The position numbers were made by a program, and so were the translations under genes. DNA of 36,534 nucleotides from Akkermansiaceae bacterium UBA3385 (lineage in GTDB: Bacteria > Verrucomicrobiota > Verrucomicrobiia > Verrucomicrobiales > Akkermansiaceae): the NCBI GenBank assembly GCA_002358905.1, contig DEPT01000072.1:1-36534 (forward strand), in the 5' to 3' direction. Under the pieces are notes generated by a model, which saw nothing but the letters and a program-made list of their open reading frames with translations, was not told the origin of the DNA and did not search any database. The stretch's first letter is position 1; each line of letters opens with the position of its first letter. Below are positions 6,625 to 15,796 of this stretch, in pieces.

Positions 6625-7901
6625 AACGCTTTATCTTTCTCCTGCTCTATAACCTGATGCTGCCACTTTTTCTGGTTATCTCCATTCCGGGATACCTGAT
6701 TAAGATGAAAAAGCGCGGAGGCTTCGGCACCGGTCTTTCCGAACGATTCGGCATATACCGCAAGCCCGCTGCACAGGAACCCAAGGGCGGGCTCTATGTG
6801 CATGCCGTGAGTGTGGGCGAAACCTTCATTGCCCTCAAGTTCATCCGCGAATGGTGCAAAACGCACGATGAACCGGTTATTCTGGCCACCAGCACAGCCA
6901 CCGGGCACCAGGTAGCAAGAGAAGCGGCACTGCCGAATGTGCGCCCTCTATATTCCCCTCTGGATGTTCCGGGCTTGTCCGGTCGTTGTCTTGATCGATT
7001 CGAGCCTAAGGCAGTAGTACTCATCGAAGCTGAATTGTGGCCGAATTTTGCGGAAGCCTGCCACCGCCGCAAGATACCAATGATTATGGTAAATGCCCGA
7101 CTTTCGCCTCGCAGCGAAGGGCGCTATGCCAAGGTCAAAGGTATCACGCGTCTCTTATTTGAAAGACTTACAGCCCTTGGTGCCCAGAACGAAAACGACA
7201 AAGGCCGCTTCGCACGAATTGGCGTGAATCCGGATATCATCACAGCCCCGGGTAGCATCAAGTTCGATGTCATGGGTGATGCGCCTAAGGATACCAGAGA
7301 AGATTTCCGTGCCATTCTCGACACCCTGCGTGGTGAAAAGCCCGTAGTACTTGCAGCCAGCACCCATGCTGGCGAGGAGGCCCTTATCGCCACCGCTATC
7401 AGAGACGCAGGAGCATTCCCCCTTATTGTCCCCCGACATGCAGAGCGCCGCCCCCAGGTAACAGCAGATTTGCAACAGGCCGGATTCTGCCCTATTCTGC
7501 GCACAGCTGGCAGTATTCCTGCTGATATCCCCGCGAATGTGTGCTACGTGGCAGACACAACAGGAGAGCTCAGAGACTGGACAGCCCTGGCCGATGTTGT
7601 AATCATCGGAAAGAGCTTCCTCGCCAAGGGTGGACAAAATCCGGTGGAAGCCATTGCAGCACACAAACCGGTTATCACCGGACCGGATATGACCAACTTT
7701 GCCGACCTTGTAACGTTGCTTTGTGCGGATGAAGCCATTGTCTGCTGCGAGCCCGACAAGCTCACCGCTGAAATCCAGCAAGCGCTCAAGGGAGACGAAC
7801 CTATCCGGAAGCGCACGGAGCGAGCATTCAACGCCCTGCATGTGCACTCCGGAGCCACACGCCGCACGGTGGAGCTGGTAGAATCATTCTACAACGCATG
7901 A
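6621..7901 (+). CDS. waaA: 3-deoxy-D-manno-octulosonic acid (Kdo) transferase
   Basis: Transfers Kdo from CMP-Kdo to the lipid A precursor at the inner membrane, the first step of LPS core synthesis. The 426-residue length matches the family. An N-terminal membrane anchor (residues about 4-27) precedes the glycosyltransferase N-domain with HAVSVGE, in which Glu67 is the expected catalytic base. The sequence IEAELWPNF and the C-domain motif GKSFLAKGGQNPVEA are diagnostic for GT30. The gene overlaps rsmD and the next gene by four bases each. Its presence shows that the organism makes an LPS-type outer membrane. Confidence 0.96.
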   Translation: MKRFIFLLLYNLMLPLFLVISIPGYLIKMKKRGGFGTGLSERFGIYRKPAAQEPKGGLYVHAVSVGETFIALKFIREWCKTHDEPVILATSTATGHQVAREAALPNVRPLYSPLDVPGLSGRCLDRFEPKAVVLIEAELWPNFAEACHRRKIPMIMVNARLSPRSEGRYAKVKGITRLLFERLTALGAQNENDKGRFARIGVNPDIITAPGSIKFDVMGDAPKDTREDFRAILDTLRGEKPVVLAASTHAGEEALIATAIRDAGAFPLIVPRHAERRPQVTADLQQAGFCPILRTAGSIPADIPANVCYVADTTGELRDWTALADVVIIGKSFLAKGGQNPVEAIAAHKPVITGPDMTNFADLVTLLCADEAIVCCEPDKLTAEIQQALKGDEPIRKRTERAFNALHVHSGATRRTVELVESFYNA

Positions 7902-8440
7902 AGTTCAGTTACAACCAGCTGGTTACAAAAGTAGACACCTATCTTCGCCGCAAGCGAAACTCCAGCCGCTTATGGAGAACCATGCTGCCGGAGAAGCTTT
8001 TTAATCCGGCCCTCTGGTTATGGGAACCACAGGGTGTAGCCACCGGCTCAGGCTGGGGCATATTCTGGGCTTTTGCACCGGTACCCATGCAGACCATTTT
8101 CGCGGTACTTTGCAGCATGGCCACGCGTGGCAATATACCGCTTTCTGTGCTTACCTGCTGGATTTCGTTTCCCGGATACCAGGTAATACTCTGGCCGCTT
8201 CAGTGGTGGGTCGGAGCCCTGGTTCTGGGTAGCATAAGTCTGCGCAGCGGAGTCGATGCAGACCTCATTCGAGCAGCAGCTGCTGCAGCACCCCAGGGAC
8301 TATCGGCCATTCTGGATGTACTGGGACACGTCAATCTGTGGATTCTCTGCGCAGAGCTTCTGTTTGGCTGCATTATCACAAGCGCAGCAGCAGGACTGAG
8401 CGTCTATGGCCTTATCCGGCTTCTCTGGAGGCCAAAATAA
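7898..8440 (+). CDS. DUF2062 membrane protein
   Basis: A 180-residue membrane protein with about three hydrophobic segments. The stretch PVPMQTIFAVLCSMATRGNI, followed by PLSV, then the Trp-aromatic-Pro stretch, is the DUF2062 signature (P-x-P-x-Q ... R-x-N-x-P). Members are often fused to, or encoded next to, envelope glycosyltransferases, which fits its place directly after waaA with a four-base overlap. The N-terminus is basic and would stay in the cytoplasm. The molecular function of the family is not known; a role in envelope lipid or glycan assembly is an inference from context. No terminator is evident after it except the inverted repeat at 8471-8501. Confidence 0.85.
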   Translation: MKFSYNQLVTKVDTYLRRKRNSSRLWRTMLPEKLFNPALWLWEPQGVATGSGWGIFWAFAPVPMQTIFAVLCSMATRGNIPLSVLTCWISFPGYQVILWPLQWWVGALVLGSISLRSGVDADLIRAAAAAAPQGLSAILDVLGHVNLWILCAELLFGCIITSAAAGLSVYGLIRLLWRPK

Positions 8441-8470
8441 GCAAAAAATTCCATCCTTTTAATGTTATAT

Positions 8471-8501
8471 GCATGGCAGCCGTGATTTCAGCTTGCCATG
8501 C
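8471..8501. repeat. Inverted repeat over the -35 box of the RND operon
   Basis: Perfect eight-base repeats GCATGGCA (8471-8478) and TGCCATGC (8494-8501), 15 bases apart. The right arm contains most of the -35 box TTGCCA. No T-run follows, so an operator is more likely than a terminator. Confidence 0.5.
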
Positions 8502-8521
8502 CTCATCAGCCTCTCTATAAT
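8493..8521 (+). promoter_or_regulatory. Promoter of the four-gene RND efflux operon
   Basis: TTGCCA (8493-8498), a 17-base spacer and a perfect TATAAT (8516-8521). The ATG at 8532 follows after ten bases. This is one of the best promoters in the window. Confidence 0.75.
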
Positions 8522-8531
8522 AAGCTTCGAT

Positions 8532-9095
8532 ATGGAATGGAATGATCGATTCATGGCTTTGTTCAGAGAAGCAGTGGAACGCTATCTCGTTAATCCCCAG
8601 ACGCCGGCTTCGAGATTCTATTTGCCGGAAGAACAAGATTTTCTCAAAACCATAGGATACCAGGCTGATGAAATGCACGGCTATGTGCGGGAATACGCCG
8701 AAAAAGGCGCCCCCAGCCCGAGCACAGCATTGCTCATCGCTGCAGTACGTCGTCATTATTTCCTGAATGCCATGCGTGGCATTTCCGGCAACGCAAAACC
8801 GATTACCGCAGCGGATTTACCACCGGAAACGGATGAATTCCAGGAGATTCCGTACTTACCCCGCATCATTCGCAAAGCGGAAGCCAAACTTTTCGGCATT
8901 CTTGCACCGGATATCATGTACGGAGATGAGAAAGACCGCGAATTTCTGCGTACACATGGAGGATTTCACCTGGCAGATTTCCTGCAGCTGGCCGCCGCTG
9001 CACGCAGCGACCGGCAGAAGCTGGTGAGTGCTGTTCTGAATGCTATGCGGAGCCATGGTGATGCAATCCCCGGCTCCACCCCTGACCAGATTTAA
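8532..9095 (+). CDS. Uncharacterised protein, possibly DUF5069-like
   Basis: A 187-residue soluble protein beginning MEWNDRFMALFREAVERYL. Its second half contains YLPRIIRKAEAKLFGILAPD and then an aromatic HGGFHLADFLQLAA stretch. The first of these resembles the LPR...KARA pattern of DUF5069, a family seen in Verrucomicrobiota and Planctomycetota, but I cannot confirm the match. There is no signal peptide or membrane segment. The ATG at 8532 is chosen over an upstream frame start at 8469 because the promoter lies between them. It is the first gene of an apparent operon with a 19-base gap to the next gene and an RND pump downstream. Its function is unknown. Confidence 0.7.
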   Translation: MEWNDRFMALFREAVERYLVNPQTPASRFYLPEEQDFLKTIGYQADEMHGYVREYAEKGAPSPSTALLIAAVRRHYFLNAMRGISGNAKPITAADLPPETDEFQEIPYLPRIIRKAEAKLFGILAPDIMYGDEKDREFLRTHGGFHLADFLQLAAAARSDRQKLVSAVLNAMRSHGDAIPGSTPDQI

Positions 9096-9114
9096 CCCCA
9101 TACGGAGACAACGC

Positions 9115-9519
9115 ATGAGTTCTGAGGAACAGAAAGTCAGCACTGATGCCCAGCGACAAGCTCTTGAGGCTATGTCTGCAGATCTGGTCAGCAGACTCAA
9201 CATCATGATATCCGAGCAGGAACGCCGAGCTCAAGCTTTTGCAGCGCTGACTCATTCCACCCAGGCCATTCCGCAGGCGGCAACGCAGCAATCATTCGTT
9301 CAGCCGAAAGTTAATACTCCACAACCGAAACAGACAATAGATCCTCCCCCACCTGCTCAAAAACCTGTCTGGGAAACAGAAATCAAACCGAATCCGGTGC
9401 CGCGCATTGTGAAACCGGCAAAAAAACAACAGACTAAAGAAGAAGAAAGTAATGTGGGCATGGGCATGATTGTATTTGCGCTGGTAGGCATTCTCATGCT
9501 TCTTCGCTCCTGCTCTTAA
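9115..9519 (+). CDS. Small C-tail-anchored protein of the RND operon
   Basis: A 134-residue protein of three parts: a predicted helical N-terminus (residues about 1-48, rich in Gln, Glu and Ala), a middle rich in Pro, Gln and Lys (about 50-115), and one C-terminal membrane segment (MGMIVFALVGILMLLRS) at the very end. It has no signal peptide, so the N-terminal part should face the cytoplasm. A GGAG ribosome-binding site at 9104-9107, seven bases before the ATG, supports the start at 9115 over the longer frame. It lies 27 bases before the adaptor gene, so it is probably cotranscribed with the pump. I do not recognise a family and cannot say whether it belongs to the pump. Confidence 0.7.
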   Translation: MSSEEQKVSTDAQRQALEAMSADLVSRLNIMISEQERRAQAFAALTHSTQAIPQAATQQSFVQPKVNTPQPKQTIDPPPPAQKPVWETEIKPNPVPRIVKPAKKQQTKEEESNVGMGMIVFALVGILMLLRSCS

Positions 9520-9546
9520 ATTTTCACATAACAATCCAGAACAACT

Positions 9547-12513
9547 ATGACTCGCAACACAATTCTGGCACTTGCCATGGGTGGCCTTACGCTCAGTGTG
9601 CTTCCTGCCTGCAAACCTGATGCGGAAAGCACCGCTGCCGCACAGGAGAAAGCACCCGCCATCAAAGTGTTCAAACTGCGCCAGCAGGAAGTCACCGATT
9701 ATGGCGAATGGTTCGGCTACCTGCGCGGAGAAAATGACACAGACATTCACCCCCGCATTTCCGGCTTCCTGATTTCGCAAGAATACAAGGATGGCACCAG
9801 AGTCAAGGCAGGAGACATCCTGTTCCGTATTGACCCGAAACTTTTCGAAGCAGAATTAGAACGATGCAAGGCGAATCTCCAGGCAGCCGAAGCCTCGCTG
9901 ACTTCAGCTTCGGCCACAGCTGCCAAAGCTGAACTGGATGTAAAACGTTACACTCAGCTCGTAACCTCTGGTTCTGTGTCTGAAAAAGATCTGAGCGATG
10001 CTCAGCAAACCCTGAAAGCAGCCAAGGCCCAGGTGGAAGCGGCAAAAGCCCAGATTGGGCAGCAGCAGGCAGCCGTGGCAAAAGCCCAGATTAACCTCGA
10101 TTACACGATTATCCGGGCTCCGTATGATGGCATTGTCGGCACGTCCAATGTCTCTATCGGAGATTTGGTGAGCCCCTCAAGCAATCTGGCAAACATCACC
10201 TCCATTGATCCCATTCGCGTTGTTTTCTCTGTGAATGGAGATCACCTCATCAATATTTTCAGCAAGTACGGCAACATTGGCACAAACAATGCAGATGCTC
10301 CCCCTGCTCCGCAATTCCAGCTGCTCATGGAAGACGGAACAACATTACCACACAAAGGCACATTGGTGGCCATGGACAGCGTTCTCACCTCATCCGGACT
10401 TGTCAATGTGGAAGGTATTATCCCGAATCCGGACAATGTTCTGCGCGGCGGTATGCCTGTGCGTGTCAAGATTCCGCTGAACACGGCAGAAGCCCTGCTG
10501 GTGCCCAAGCTTTCTGTCCGTAACGTGCTGCTCAATAATTTCATTGTCATTGTCGACAGGCAGAATGTTCCGCACATGATTCCGGTGCATATCGGGGGTG
10601 AATATGAACTCCGGGTGGAAGAAGAGAACGGGTACGTTTCCACCCAGACGATGGTGGCCGTCCGCAATTATGGCAACATCTCCATCACAGACAAACTTAA
10701 GGAAATGGGGTACGAAAATCCGGCGGATGCCTTAGTTGTGACAGATAGCACCAACGCGGTCTACGCCGTGAACGTTTCCTCCACAAACAGCCGACTGCCC
10801 AAGGGTGAAAAACCCGCAACCATCACAACAGAAGCCTTCACATTCAAACCGGCTCCGAATCCGGCTCTGGCCAAGGCTGCAAAAGCAGATGAAGAAGCCA
10901 AGGAAACGACAGTTTCTGCCGATGAAAAGCCCACGCTGCCCCCCTTCCCGGTCAAAATCAGCAAGATGCTTCAGCAGGATGTATCTGAAACCGCCACATG
11001 GTTCGGATCGCTCCGTGGTATCGATGAAACGGACATCCGCCCGCAGGTAAGCGGCTTCCTTCTCCAGCAACACTTCAAGGATGGGTCCATGGTGAAAGCC
11101 GGAGATATTCTTTTCACTATTGACCCGGCACCGTATCAGGCCACACTGGATGAAGCACGTGCTAACTTGGTAGCAGCCAAGGCCGCCCGAGAACAGGCTG
11201 ATGCTCAGCTGACCATGAGCAAGCAGAATCTGGAGCGCTACGTTAAGCTGCGTGAAAGCACACCGGGGGCTGTTTCCGACAAAGTGGTGACGGATAGCGA
11301 GACATTAGTCGCTACCAATGAGGCAGCTCTGCGTAAGGCAGATGCAGCGATTGCCCAGATGCAGGCAGCCGTTCACCAGGCCGAAATCAACCTGGGCTAC
11401 ACCACCATTAAGGCTCCGTTCGATGGCCGCGTAGGCATACACAAAGTCTCCATCGGCTCACTTGTCAGCGCAAGCGACCCGCAACCTCTGGTCACCCTCT
11501 CCTCGGTCAATCCTATGCGTGTAGATTTTGGAATGAGCGGTCGCGGTGCCATTCAAGGCTTTGCTAATTACCGCGTGCGCAAGGCCGATCCCCGCACAGC
11601 AGTAGACCCGGAGTTTGAACTCATTCTCGATGACAATGTTCTCTATCCCAAGAAGGGACGCGTTATCACCGCCAATAGCACACTGAGCACAAGCACCGGC
11701 ACCTTGGAAGTCATCGGTCACATCGATAATGATGACTCCATGTTGCGCAGTGGCATGGCAGTAACTGTGCGAGCTAAGATGAAGCCCCTCCTGAATGCAT
11801 GTCTTGTGCCAGCTCGCGCTCCCTTGAACGCCAAAGGTATGGACCTGCTTGTGCTGCTTCGTCCCGATAACACTCCGCAGATGCTTCCCATCACCAAGGG
11901 GCCGATTATCAATCTGAAACTGGACAACGGCGACGGTAAGGAAATGCTGCAGCCGATGCAGGTGGTTGAACCGAACCGCGAAATTGTCGCAGGTGGAATC
12001 CTGGCCAAGACTCAGGCTCCGAATCTCGAATCCATTATTCTGGGCGGAGCCAAAGTGCAGAACTGGGGCGAACTTATCCTCCAGAAAGCCGGGGCAAAAG
12101 ATTTCCGTGAACTTCTGGAGAAACAAGCCGGGCAGAAGCTTCCTGATGATGCCCCCGCCAAGGCAGGCGTGAGCGACTGGGGTGAACTCCTGCTTCGCAA
12201 AGCAGCCGCAAATGATTTCCGCGAACTGGTACTGCGCCAGGCAAATGCTAAGGATGAACTGGACCTCATGGCCATGGGTCAGGGTTGCAAATCCCTCATG
12301 GATATGGTCCTGAAGGGACTTGGCTTTGAGAGCGCCACTGAAACGAAGGTGGTGGTGGAAGGTTCCATCATGGCTGCCCAGGCCTTTGCCGCAAACGAGG
12401 CAGCCGCAGCACCGGTCAACAAGCTTACACCGGTTCCATTCATCTACGAACCCACCAAGACGGTTACCCCCTCTGTCACCGCAGAGCCGGTTAAGGAAGT
12501 TCCCCAATATTAA
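9547..12513 (+). CDS. RND efflux periplasmic adaptor, tandem double-module fusion lipoprotein
   Basis: An adaptor (membrane fusion protein) of the AcrA/MexA type that links the inner-membrane RND pump to an outer-membrane channel. Most are 360-420 residues; this one has 988 because two complete adaptor modules lie in one chain. A single signal peptide ends in the lipobox LPAC. Module 1 runs from about residue 39 and module 2 from about 467. Each has the barrel-sandwich strand (WFGYLRG / WFGSLRG; SGFL...DGTRVKAGDILF / DGSMVKAGDILF), a long alpha-hairpin, and the second lipoyl half (IRAPYDGIVG / IKAPFDGRVG). A linker rich in Ala, Lys and Glu joins them. After module 2 a WGEL-containing unit occurs twice (839-861 and 877-899). 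The pump gene starts 26 bases downstream. No outer-membrane channel is encoded here. Confidence 0.93.
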   Translation: MTRNTILALAMGGLTLSVLPACKPDAESTAAAQEKAPAIKVFKLRQQEVTDYGEWFGYLRGENDTDIHPRISGFLISQEYKDGTRVKAGDILFRIDPKLFEAELERCKANLQAAEASLTSASATAAKAELDVKRYTQLVTSGSVSEKDLSDAQQTLKAAKAQVEAAKAQIGQQQAAVAKAQINLDYTIIRAPYDGIVGTSNVSIGDLVSPSSNLANITSIDPIRVVFSVNGDHLINIFSKYGNIGTNNADAPPAPQFQLLMEDGTTLPHKGTLVAMDSVLTSSGLVNVEGIIPNPDNVLRGGMPVRVKIPLNTAEALLVPKLSVRNVLLNNFIVIVDRQNVPHMIPVHIGGEYELRVEEENGYVSTQTMVAVRNYGNISITDKLKEMGYENPADALVVTDSTNAVYAVNVSSTNSRLPKGEKPATITTEAFTFKPAPNPALAKAAKADEEAKETTVSADEKPTLPPFPVKISKMLQQDVSETATWFGSLRGIDETDIRPQVSGFLLQQHFKDGSMVKAGDILFTIDPAPYQATLDEARANLVAAKAAREQADAQLTMSKQNLERYVKLRESTPGAVSDKVVTDSETLVATNEAALRKADAAIAQMQAAVHQAEINLGYTTIKAPFDGRVGIHKVSIGSLVSASDPQPLVTLSSVNPMRVDFGMSGRGAIQGFANYRVRKADPRTAVDPEFELILDDNVLYPKKGRVITANSTLSTSTGTLEVIGHIDNDDSMLRSGMAVTVRAKMKPLLNACLVPARAPLNAKGMDLLVLLRPDNTPQMLPITKGPIINLKLDNGDGKEMLQPMQVVEPNREIVAGGILAKTQAPNLESIILGGAKVQNWGELILQKAGAKDFRELLEKQAGQKLPDDAPAKAGVSDWGELLLRKAAANDFRELVLRQANAKDELDLMAMGQGCKSLMDMVLKGLGFESATETKVVVEGSIMAAQAFAANEAAAAPVNKLTPVPFIYEPTKTVTPSVTAEPVKEVPQY

Positions 12514-12539
12514 TCACTCTTTTACCTTTCCTCTGAATT

Positions 12540-15500
12540 ATGTCTCCGTTTTTCATCAAGCACCCCATCATCGCCGGCGTTATCTCCGTGGTAACAACCC
12601 TGCTGGGGCTTATCAGCATGATGGCGTTGCCCATTGCTCAGTACCCCGACATTGCACCCGTCACCATCGCCATGAGTGCCGCCTACCCTGGTGCTAACGC
12701 CACCGAGGTAGCAGAATCCGTAGCAACCCCCATCGAGCTGCAGCTCTCCGGCGTGGAAAAGATGGACTACATGAACTCCACGTCGTCCAACAACGGTTCC
12801 TGTGGTATCAATGTCATCTTCGAAGCCGGTTCCACCCCGAATACGGACCAGCAGAACACCTACATGCGCTACAGCCAGGCCACAAGCCAGCTGCCCAACA
12901 TGGTATCCCAGATGGGTATCACCATCGAACAGTCGTCCGGTCTGCCGCTCATGCTCTACGCGCTGGACTCCCCTGAAGGTTTCTTTGAACCCGTAAGTCT
13001 CACCGGCTACGCCTTCCTGAACCTGGTAGACCCGCTGAAGCGAGTGGAAGGTGTGGGCGATGTGCAGGTATTCGGTGCCCGCTTTGCTGTGCGAATCTGG
13101 CTGGACACCGACAAGATGGCCCAGAAAGGCATCTCCGTCAGCGAAGTTTACAGTGCTATCAGCGACCAGAATGCCATTAATCCGGGTGGTGCCGTAGGTG
13201 CAGAACCCATGCCCGATGGTCAGGAATTCACATACACCATCCGCAACCAGGGGCGCATGACCTCTGTGGAAGAGTTCAATACCATTATCGTACGCCAACA
13301 GGGCACCCAGGCAGTCTACCTCAAGGATATCGCCCAGATTGAGCTTGGCTCTCAGAGCTACTCCCTCGCCAGCCGAATCAACGGCCGCCCCGGCACTGCC
13401 CTTGCTGTATACCAGGCAGCTGGTTCCAATGCCATTGAGACAGTGAACAACGTCAAGAAGCTCCTGGAAGAAAAGGCCAAAGTCATGCCGGAAGGCATGC
13501 GCGGCTTCGTGGCACTGGACACCACAACCACCGTGCGAGATTCCATTTCTGAAATTGCCCACACACTTTTCGAAGCCATGGTATTGGTGGCTCTGGTGGT
13601 ATTCATCTTCCTGCAGGGCTGGCGCGCCACCCTCATTCCGCTCATTGCAGTGCCAGTATCGCTGGTTACCACCTTCATCTTCTTCCCCATGCTGGGCTTC
13701 TCGCTCAACACCATCTGTCTTCTGGGCATGGTACTGGCTATCGGTCTGGTTGTGGACGATGCCATCGTGGTTGTGGAAGCTGTGGAGGCACACATGGAGA
13801 ATGGCATGACCCCACGCCAGGCAACCTTCGCCGCCATGAAGGAAGTGAGTGGTCCGGTAGTGGCCATCGCCCTGGTACTGGCAGCAGTGTTCCTGCCCAC
13901 GGCACTACTGCCGGGCATCACCGGCACGCTGTTCCAGCAATTTGCAGTAACTATTGCCGTATCCATGCTCATTTCGGCATTCAATGCTCTGACGCTTTCG
14001 CCGGCTTTGTCTGCGCTTATGCTTCAGCCCAAGAAAGAGCATCGCTCTCTGCTTACGCCCCTTTATAATCTCTTCAACAAGTGCTATGATGCCCTGGCAG
14101 ACAAATTCTCTGCAGCGTGCGGATGGCTGTGCCGTCATCTCACCATCTCGATGGCGATGCTCGCAGGCATTACGGCTTGTGTCATTCCCGTCTCCAAGGA
14201 AGTACCTGGAGGCTTCCTGCCATCTGAAGACCAGGGCTTCCTCATTGGAGGTGTCATCATGAAGCCGGGTGTTTCCCTGCAGCGTCTCACAGAGCAGGTA
14301 AAGCCTGTGGAGAAGGTGCTGCTGGAAGAACCAACCACCGATTTCGCGGTATCCATCATCGGTATGAACCTGGTCATCGACGTGCAAACCACCAATGCCC
14401 TCTCTTTCTTCGCCTGTCTGAAACCCTATGCCGAACGCCCGGTCATGGAAAATGGCAAAATTCCCTCTGCAAATGATGTGCAGAAACGCGTTCAGGCCAA
14501 GCTGGCCATGTGCGGCGTGGATGGCGTAAGCTTCCTGGTAAGCCCGCCCGCCATTCCCGGTGTGGGTGTGGGTAGTGACATTGCCCTTGCTCTGGAAGAC
14601 CTCGATGGACAGGGCGTGGCTATACTCTACGAGCAGGCTCAGCGTTTTGAAGCAGAACTGATGAAGCACCCCGCCATCGCCAAAGCTTCTGACATGATGC
14701 TGCCGCAGGTACCGCAGAAGAGTATTGCCATCGACAAGGAAAAGTGCCTTGCACAGGGCGTGAACTACGCAGCCGCAAATCAACTGCTGCAGTGCTTCAA
14801 CGGCTCCAGCTTCGTCAACTATTACACCCAGTTCGGCCAGCAGTGGCAAGTGTACATGCAGGCCGCCGGCGTAAGCCGCGCCAATACGGAGCAGATTGCC
14901 AACTTCTATGTGAGCAACGCCAAGGGAGATTCTGTTCCCCTGAGTACGCTGGTCACCATTAAGGACATTGCCGACACCGAATTCGTGTGGCGTAACAATA
15001 ACTACAACGCAGCCAAGATTTCCGTAACCCCCGCAGAAGGTTATTCCTCTGCCCAGGCCATGGCTGCAGTGGAAGAAGTATTCGCCAAAACGATGGACAC
15101 CACCAAGTTTGCCATAGAATACGTGGATATGAGCTTCCAGGAAAAGAAGGTGCAGGACGGTCTCGGCCTTGGCTCCATCTTCGCCCTCTCTGCCGTGTTT
15201 GCATTCCTCATCATGGCTGCTCTGTACGAGAAATGGACACTTCCCATCGCCATCTTCATGACTGTGCCTATTGCTGTTCTGGGTGCATTTGTAGGTCTGT
15301 GGATGACCGGGCTTGACCTCAACATGTACGCCCAGATTGGTCTGGTGATGCTTGTAGGTCTGGCAGCTAAGAACGCTATTCTCATCGTGGAGTTTGCCGT
15401 GCTGCAGATGGAGCGTGGACAAGGTCTTATCGAAGCCGCAGTAACGGCAGCCCGCATGCGTCTGCGCCCGATTCTGATGACCTCCTTCGCCTTCATTCTG

Positions 15501-15740
15501 GGTTGCGTACCTTTGGTGACGGCAGCAGGTTCCGGTGCTCTGGCCCGTAACTCCATCGGTGTGGTGGTAGTGGTGGGCATGAGTATCGCCACGGTGCTTG
15601 GTGTATTCTTCATTCCTAGCTCCTTCGTATTCATCATGAAGCTTTTCCGCTCGAAGATCGAGAAGGGGCACCATGGTCCTGATCCGGACGAAGAAAAGGC
15701 CTACGCTCTGCTTGAGGCAGAAGAGAACCAAGGCGTATAA
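12540..15740 (+). CDS. RND multidrug efflux transporter, AcrB/HAE1 type
   Basis: A proton-driven inner-membrane pump that works as a trimer with a periplasmic adaptor and an outer-membrane channel. The 1,066 residues give the usual 12 membrane segments and two large periplasmic loops. The N-terminus MSPFFIKHPIIAGVISVV is typical. Residues of the proton relay are present: Asp406 and Asp407 in GLVVDDAIVVVEAVE and Lys944 in GLAAKNAILIVEFAVLQ. The C-terminal cytoplasmic tail is acidic. It is the last gene of the operon started at 8493 and lies 26 bases after the double adaptor. The substrate range cannot be read from the sequence; HAE1 pumps usually export drugs, bile salts and dyes. Confidence 0.96.
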   Translation: MSPFFIKHPIIAGVISVVTTLLGLISMMALPIAQYPDIAPVTIAMSAAYPGANATEVAESVATPIELQLSGVEKMDYMNSTSSNNGSCGINVIFEAGSTPNTDQQNTYMRYSQATSQLPNMVSQMGITIEQSSGLPLMLYALDSPEGFFEPVSLTGYAFLNLVDPLKRVEGVGDVQVFGARFAVRIWLDTDKMAQKGISVSEVYSAISDQNAINPGGAVGAEPMPDGQEFTYTIRNQGRMTSVEEFNTIIVRQQGTQAVYLKDIAQIELGSQSYSLASRINGRPGTALAVYQAAGSNAIETVNNVKKLLEEKAKVMPEGMRGFVALDTTTTVRDSISEIAHTLFEAMVLVALVVFIFLQGWRATLIPLIAVPVSLVTTFIFFPMLGFSLNTICLLGMVLAIGLVVDDAIVVVEAVEAHMENGMTPRQATFAAMKEVSGPVVAIALVLAAVFLPTALLPGITGTLFQQFAVTIAVSMLISAFNALTLSPALSALMLQPKKEHRSLLTPLYNLFNKCYDALADKFSAACGWLCRHLTISMAMLAGITACVIPVSKEVPGGFLPSEDQGFLIGGVIMKPGVSLQRLTEQVKPVEKVLLEEPTTDFAVSIIGMNLVIDVQTTNALSFFACLKPYAERPVMENGKIPSANDVQKRVQAKLAMCGVDGVSFLVSPPAIPGVGVGSDIALALEDLDGQGVAILYEQAQRFEAELMKHPAIAKASDMMLPQVPQKSIAIDKEKCLAQGVNYAAANQLLQCFNGSSFVNYYTQFGQQWQVYMQAAGVSRANTEQIANFYVSNAKGDSVPLSTLVTIKDIADTEFVWRNNNYNAAKISVTPAEGYSSAQAMAAVEEVFAKTMDTTKFAIEYVDMSFQEKKVQDGLGLGSIFALSAVFAFLIMAALYEKWTLPIAIFMTVPIAVLGAFVGLWMTGLDLNMYAQIGLVMLVGLAAKNAILIVEFAVLQMERGQGLIEAAVTAARMRLRPILMTSFAFILGCVPLVTAAGSGALARNSIGVVVVVGMSIATVLGVFFIPSSFVFIMKLFRSKIEKGHHGPDPDEEKAYALLEAEENQGV

Positions 15741-15759
15741 ATCAGGTTTTCACCATGAT

Positions 15760-15793
15760 ACACCCGGAGCCATAAAACTCCGGGTGTTTTTAT
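15760..15793 (+). terminator. Terminator of the RND operon
   Basis: A ten-pair stem ACACCCGGAG / CTCCGGGTGT with an eight-base loop, followed by a T-rich TTTTATT. Confidence 0.93.
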
Positions 15794-15796
15794 TAA

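Noticed and set aside
11458..12507. 349-codon minus-strand frame opposite the double adaptor
   Set aside because: Same reason: a shadow frame with biased composition inside a well-supported gene.
12522..13793. Long minus-strand frame opposite the RND pump gene (and another at 13905-15731)
   Set aside because: Both mirror the pump codons, are rich in His, Gly and Cys, and have no recognisable family. The plus-strand gene carries all the RND motifs.
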